From assembly GCA_022566895.1 (NCBI GenBank), contig JADFIA010000014.1, positions 1-48,512 of the forward strand: a DNA stretch of 48,512 nucleotides, given 5' to 3'. The translations under genes were made by a program, and so were the position numbers. The stretch is from Pseudomonadota bacterium. GTDB lineage: Bacteria > Pseudomonadota > Alphaproteobacteria > Sphingomonadales > SMXR01. Positions within the stretch are counted from its first letter, which is position 1; every line of letters starts with the position of its first letter. Of this stretch, positions 46,079 through 48,512 are shown piece by piece. Under the pieces are notes generated by a model. The model was not told where the DNA came from. It worked only from the letters and a program-made list of their open reading frames with translations, and ran no database searches.

Positions 46079-47323
46079 ATGGCGCCGGGAAAAAGTATTG
46101 CTGTTATTGGTGCCGGGATCATCGGCGCGCATGTGGCTCTGCGGCTGCAGGCCGACGGTCATAGCGTCGTCCTTTATGATCCCGAAACTCCCGGAATGGG
46201 ATGTTCTTTTGGAAATGGCGGCTATATCGCGACCGACGAGGTCGTACCATTGGCCCGCCCCGAGTTGCTGGCCAGCGTGCCGTGGATGCTGCTAAATCCT
46301 GGCGCCCCTTTTACGGTCCATTGGCCGTCGGTGCCCGGGCTCATGCCATGGTTTGTGCACTTTGCGCGCGCCTGCGGATCCAAACAGGTGGCCCGTGGCA
46401 CGTCGGTTATGAGCCGCCTCATGAAAGCAACCCCGGCTGCCTGGGCAGAAGCGGCCAAGCTTGCAAATCTGGGCCCTCTCTTGAAGGCATCCGGGTTTCT
46501 TCGCGTCTTCGAGAGCAAGGCGGGCCTTCGCAAATTTCAACACGAGTTGAAGGTTCAAAAAGCGCACGATGTCCCGGTTGAGATACTGGCTCGGGCGGCA
46601 GTTCTTAAGCGCCTTCCGGGGCTTACGCCTGCCGTCAAAGGCGGCCTCTATTATCCCGAGGGCCGCCACCTCGCCGATCCGCACCGCGTCGTAGAAAGGC
46701 TAGTCATCGCATTTAAAAAGCGCGGCGGTGTCTTTGAGCGGCAACCGGTAAGGGCCTTCACGCGATCGCAAACGCACCTCACCGCGGTTCGCTCGGCCGG
46801 CGGCCGACAAAATATCGACGCCGTGGTCGTCGCCGCCGGGATCGCTTCTGGCCGCCTTTTGGCTAAGCTGGGGGTGAATCTGCCGCTGACGGCCGAGCGC
46901 GGCTATCACGTCATGATGGACGGGCATATCCCGGGATTTGAGACCCCCTTTGTGTCGGTTGAGCGTGGCATGATCATCACGCCGATGAGTATAGGTACGA
47001 GATTCGCCGGTACGGTCGAATTTGCGAGATCTGGCGTTCCACCGACCAGCCGACGAGCCGACAAGCTGCTCAGATCCGGCCGCGAATTGTTTCCTAAAAT
47101 TCAGATCAGAGAAAAAAGCCGCTGGATGGGCGAGCGCCCGACTCTGCCCGACTATCTTCCTGCCATCGGACCGCTACAGGACATCAAGAATCTTTATGTT
47201 GCGACGGGACACCAACATCTCGGCGTGACGCTCGGCGCGGTCACAGCCAAGATCATCGCCGGCATGATCAACGGCGAGGAGAATCCCAACTGGGAGGCCC
47301 TTGCACCCGATCGCTTTGGTTAG
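46079..47323 (+). CDS. FAD-dependent D-amino acid oxidase/dehydrogenase, probable D-hydroxyproline dehydrogenase
   Basis: Oxidises cis-4-hydroxy-D-proline to the pyrroline acted on by the DHDPS-like enzyme. The 414-residue protein has an N-terminal dinucleotide loop (IAVIGAGIIGAHVALRLQ), CSFGNGGYIATDE near residue 43, a mid-chain VVVAAGIASGRLL, and a C-terminal YVATGHQHLGVTLGAVTAKI FAD segment, all DadA-like. The start is ATG at 46079, eight bases after the epimerase stop. The fourth usual gene, 2-oxoglutarate semialdehyde dehydrogenase, is not found downstream here. Confidence 0.92.
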   Translation: MAPGKSIAVIGAGIIGAHVALRLQADGHSVVLYDPETPGMGCSFGNGGYIATDEVVPLARPELLASVPWMLLNPGAPFTVHWPSVPGLMPWFVHFARACGSKQVARGTSVMSRLMKATPAAWAEAAKLANLGPLLKASGFLRVFESKAGLRKFQHELKVQKAHDVPVEILARAAVLKRLPGLTPAVKGGLYYPEGRHLADPHRVVERLVIAFKKRGGVFERQPVRAFTRSQTHLTAVRSAGGRQNIDAVVVAAGIASGRLLAKLGVNLPLTAERGYHVMMDGHIPGFETPFVSVERGMIITPMSIGTRFAGTVEFARSGVPPTSRRADKLLRSGRELFPKIQIREKSRWMGERPTLPDYLPAIGPLQDIKNLYVATGHQHLGVTLGAVTAKIIAGMINGEENPNWEALAPDRFG

Positions 47324-47659
47324 GCGAGAGCAGCCGGGGCCGTCTATTGCGCGGCCTGTTCCCGCATCTTCCAGGCCGGTTCGGTCGGCAGGGCGAGCCG
47401 TTCTATGAGGTAACAAAAACAATCCTGGCGTATGACCTCTCTGTCCATGGTCAGCATCGACGGCATGACCTTGCGAGCGCGTCATTCCTAAGTGCGGTGT
47501 AATCCGAACGAATCGAGTTAAACTCGGAATCGACACGAGGGCGCCAAGCCGCACGAACTGCGGGCCAAAGACCGCAGGGGGACATGTTTCTCTCATTAGC
47601 GGTCTGGCCCGAGGTCGTGGTCAATGCCCGATCTTGAAGCACCCTTCAAAAGGGAGGCT
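47324..47659. other. Poorly coding stretch after the hydroxyproline operon
   Basis: About 336 bases with no recognised gene. On the minus strand, two short frames (one ending at 47344, another covering 47450-47642) read like protein fragments out of frame with each other. This suggests a decayed gene, though chance cannot be excluded. A hairpin, AAGC-A-CCCTT-CAA-AAGGG-AG-GCTT, lies at 47637-47660, immediately past the small secreted-peptide stop, without a T run. Confidence 0.4.
47344..47466 (-). CDS. Possible small protein or gene remnant (40 residues)
   Basis: Short frame from ATG 47466 (AAGG close upstream) to TAG 47344. The product has charged and aromatic residues in natural-looking order (DREVIRQDCFCYLIERLA, then PAWKMREQAAQ). 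It has no signal or membrane segment and no recognised family. It may be the tail of a broken gene whose earlier part lies in another frame upstream. Confidence 0.2.
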   Translation of the reverse strand: MPSMLTMDREVIRQDCFCYLIERLALPTEPAWKMREQAAQ

Positions 47660-47788
47660 TCAGGCGCTCAGGCTTAAATCCGCGATCATGGCAGCCAGGA
47701 AGCGGGCCGCCTCGCCGCCGGTGGCGGAGGCGGCGAGGGTGGGGAGGGCCAGGCAGGCCAGCGCGGTGAGCAGGGTCAGGCGGAACAC
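47660..47788 (-). CDS. Small exported peptide (42 residues)
   Basis: GTG at 47788 preceded by a very strong AAGGAGG (47799-47793) with four bases between. The product begins with a clear signal peptide (MFRLTLLTALACLALPTLAA) and leaves a mature part of only about 20 residues that is rich in Ala and Leu. It is divergent from the SulP gene across a region with a perfect 20-base palindrome. No family is recognised. Good translation signals argue that it is real; codon use is very GC-rich like sulP, unlike most of the window. Confidence 0.5.
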   Translation of the reverse strand: MFRLTLLTALACLALPTLAASATGGEAARFLAAMIADLSLSA

Positions 47789-47830
47789 GGGACCTCCTTG
47801 TGGTGGGTCAGCCTAGCCGATGACGGCCCC

Positions 47831-47850
47831 AGGCCCCGGGCCCGGGGCCT
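47831..47850. repeat. Perfect 20-base GC palindrome
   Basis: AGGCCCCGGGCCCGGGGCCT reads the same on both strands. It lies between the divergent small-peptide and SulP genes. It can form a very stable hairpin followed by TCTTC on the plus strand, so a terminator is possible, but neither flanking gene points toward it. An operator or leftover terminator of a missing gene are alternatives. Confidence 0.6.
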
Positions 47851-47930
47851 CTTCATCCAACTCAACGCTGACTCCGGTCATGGTGGCGCCGGCCCTCCGG
47901 TGGTGTTCTCCTCGACTGGAGGTGAGCGCC

Positions 47931-48512
47931 ATGGCCGGATTCCGTTTGCGTATCACGGCGGGGGACGTGTGGGGCGGTCTGGCCGCGTCCGCGGTGGCGC
48001 TGCCGCAGACCATGGCCTTCGGTGTCGCGCTGTTCGCGATGGCCGGGCTGGATCCGGCCGCGGGCGCCGTGGCCGGCATGGTCGGTGCCGCACTCCTCTG
48101 TCTGATGACCGGTTCGGTCGGTGGCGCGGACGGCATGATCAGCGCTCCCACCGGCCCTACTCTGGTGTTGCTCGGCGGCGCGATCACCGCCATGGTCGCT
48201 GCGGCGATACCCACGCCGACATTGCTCGCTGCACTCGCCGCGCTGATCGTCCTCACCGGCGTGTTCCAGATCGTGATCGGCTGGTCCGGTGGTGGTCGGC
48301 TGATCAAGTACATCCCGTATCCGGTGATCAGCGGCTTCATGACCGGATCCGCACTGCTGATGTTCGCGTCGCAGTGGAAGCCGGCGTCGGGCCTGGGCGC
48401 CGGGGATGACTGGGCGGACTGGCGCTGGATCCCGGTGGTGGCCGCGGTGGTGACCTTCGTCGCCACGCGCTACATGCCACGCTTGCTACCGAAACTGCCT
48501 GGCACCATCGCG
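47931..48512 (+). CDS. SulP-family anion (sulfate) transporter, N-terminal part (cut by window edge)
   Basis: The frame opens at ATG 47931 behind a strong GGAGGTGAG and stays open to the window end (194 codons). Product: an N-terminal RLRITAGDVWGGLAASAVAL stretch, then PQTMAFGVALF, the classic first helix of SulP/SLC26 transporters. Several helices follow (APTGPTLVLLGGAITAMVAA, LLAALAALIVLTGVFQIVIG) and the conserved KYIPYPVISGFMTG. Substrate may be sulfate, bicarbonate or another anion. Codon third positions are markedly more GC-rich than in most of the window. The C-terminal helices and STAS domain, if any, are outside. Confidence 0.88.
   Translation, partial: MAGFRLRITAGDVWGGLAASAVALPQTMAFGVALFAMAGLDPAAGAVAGMVGAALLCLMTGSVGGADGMISAPTGPTLVLLGGAITAMVAAAIPTPTLLAALAALIVLTGVFQIVIGWSGGGRLIKYIPYPVISGFMTGSALLMFASQWKPASGLGAGDDWADWRWIPVVAAVVTFVATRYMPRLLPKLPGTIA

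Overview
The window reads as a stretch of chromosome from an alphaproteobacterium-like organism, probably free-living and aerobic. This is inferred from gene content and moderately GC-rich codon use with many GTG/TTG starts; no rRNA, tRNA or other phylogenetic marker is present to settle it. Genes are densely packed, with many overlapping or near-touching start/stop pairs. I see no CRISPR array, intact insertion sequence, prophage or tRNA. The last ~0.9 kb (from about 47,640) is more GC-rich, lies on the far side of a poorly coding stretch, and may be a transferred segment or an assembly join.

Layout. (1) 1-3.7 kb: glmU-glmS (UDP-GlcNAc supply; glmS runs off the left edge), a Gph-type HAD phosphatase and a uracil-DNA-glycosylase-family protein. 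(2) 3.8-9.8 kb: the ergothioneine pair egtB-egtD, a degenerate CbiB/CobD-like membrane protein, an SLC13-type permease with RCK_C domains and a secreted DNA/RNA non-specific endonuclease. (3) 9.8-15.4 kb: a GST-like protein with a tiny membrane protein upstream, a three-gene TRAP transporter (dctP-dctQ-dctM) and a threonine ammonia-lyase with an ACT domain. (4) 15.4-20.7 kb: an RND pump with its periplasmic adaptor and a LysR regulator. (5) 20.8-27.9 kb: the leucine/isovalerate operon liuB-liuC-liuD-liuA, then leucine dehydrogenase. (6) 27.9-33.9 kb: a phenylalanine/tyrosine degradation operon (hppD-hmgA-fah-aminotransferase-phhA) with a divergent MarR regulator and a clear palindromic operator between them. 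(7) 33.9-39.3 kb: a structured non-coding block with a strong leftward terminator (candidate small RNA), L-asparaginase, alanine dehydrogenase, an Ntn-type isoaspartyl peptidase/asparaginase with a signal peptide, and a GMC oxidoreductase that seems to start at ATT. (8) 39.4-44.0 kb: a TPR protein, a LysR regulator, and an agmatinase/arginase-PepSY-M20 peptidase operon. (9) 44.1-47.3 kb: a hydroxyproline catabolic operon (DHDPS-like deaminase, Cys/Cys epimerase, FAD oxidase). (10) 47.3-48.5 kb: little coding content, a 42-residue secreted-peptide gene, a perfect 20-bp palindrome and the start of a SulP anion transporter.

Taken together, much of the window is an amino-acid catabolism neighbourhood (Leu, Phe/Tyr, Asn/isoAsp, Ala, Thr, hydroxyproline, agmatine/arginine, peptides) with transporters and local regulators, suggesting growth on peptides or proteinaceous material. 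The least explained items are the CbiB-like protein lacking the family's key motifs, the candidate small RNA at 33.9-34.0 kb, the ATT start of the GMC oxidoreductase, and the compositional break near the right edge.
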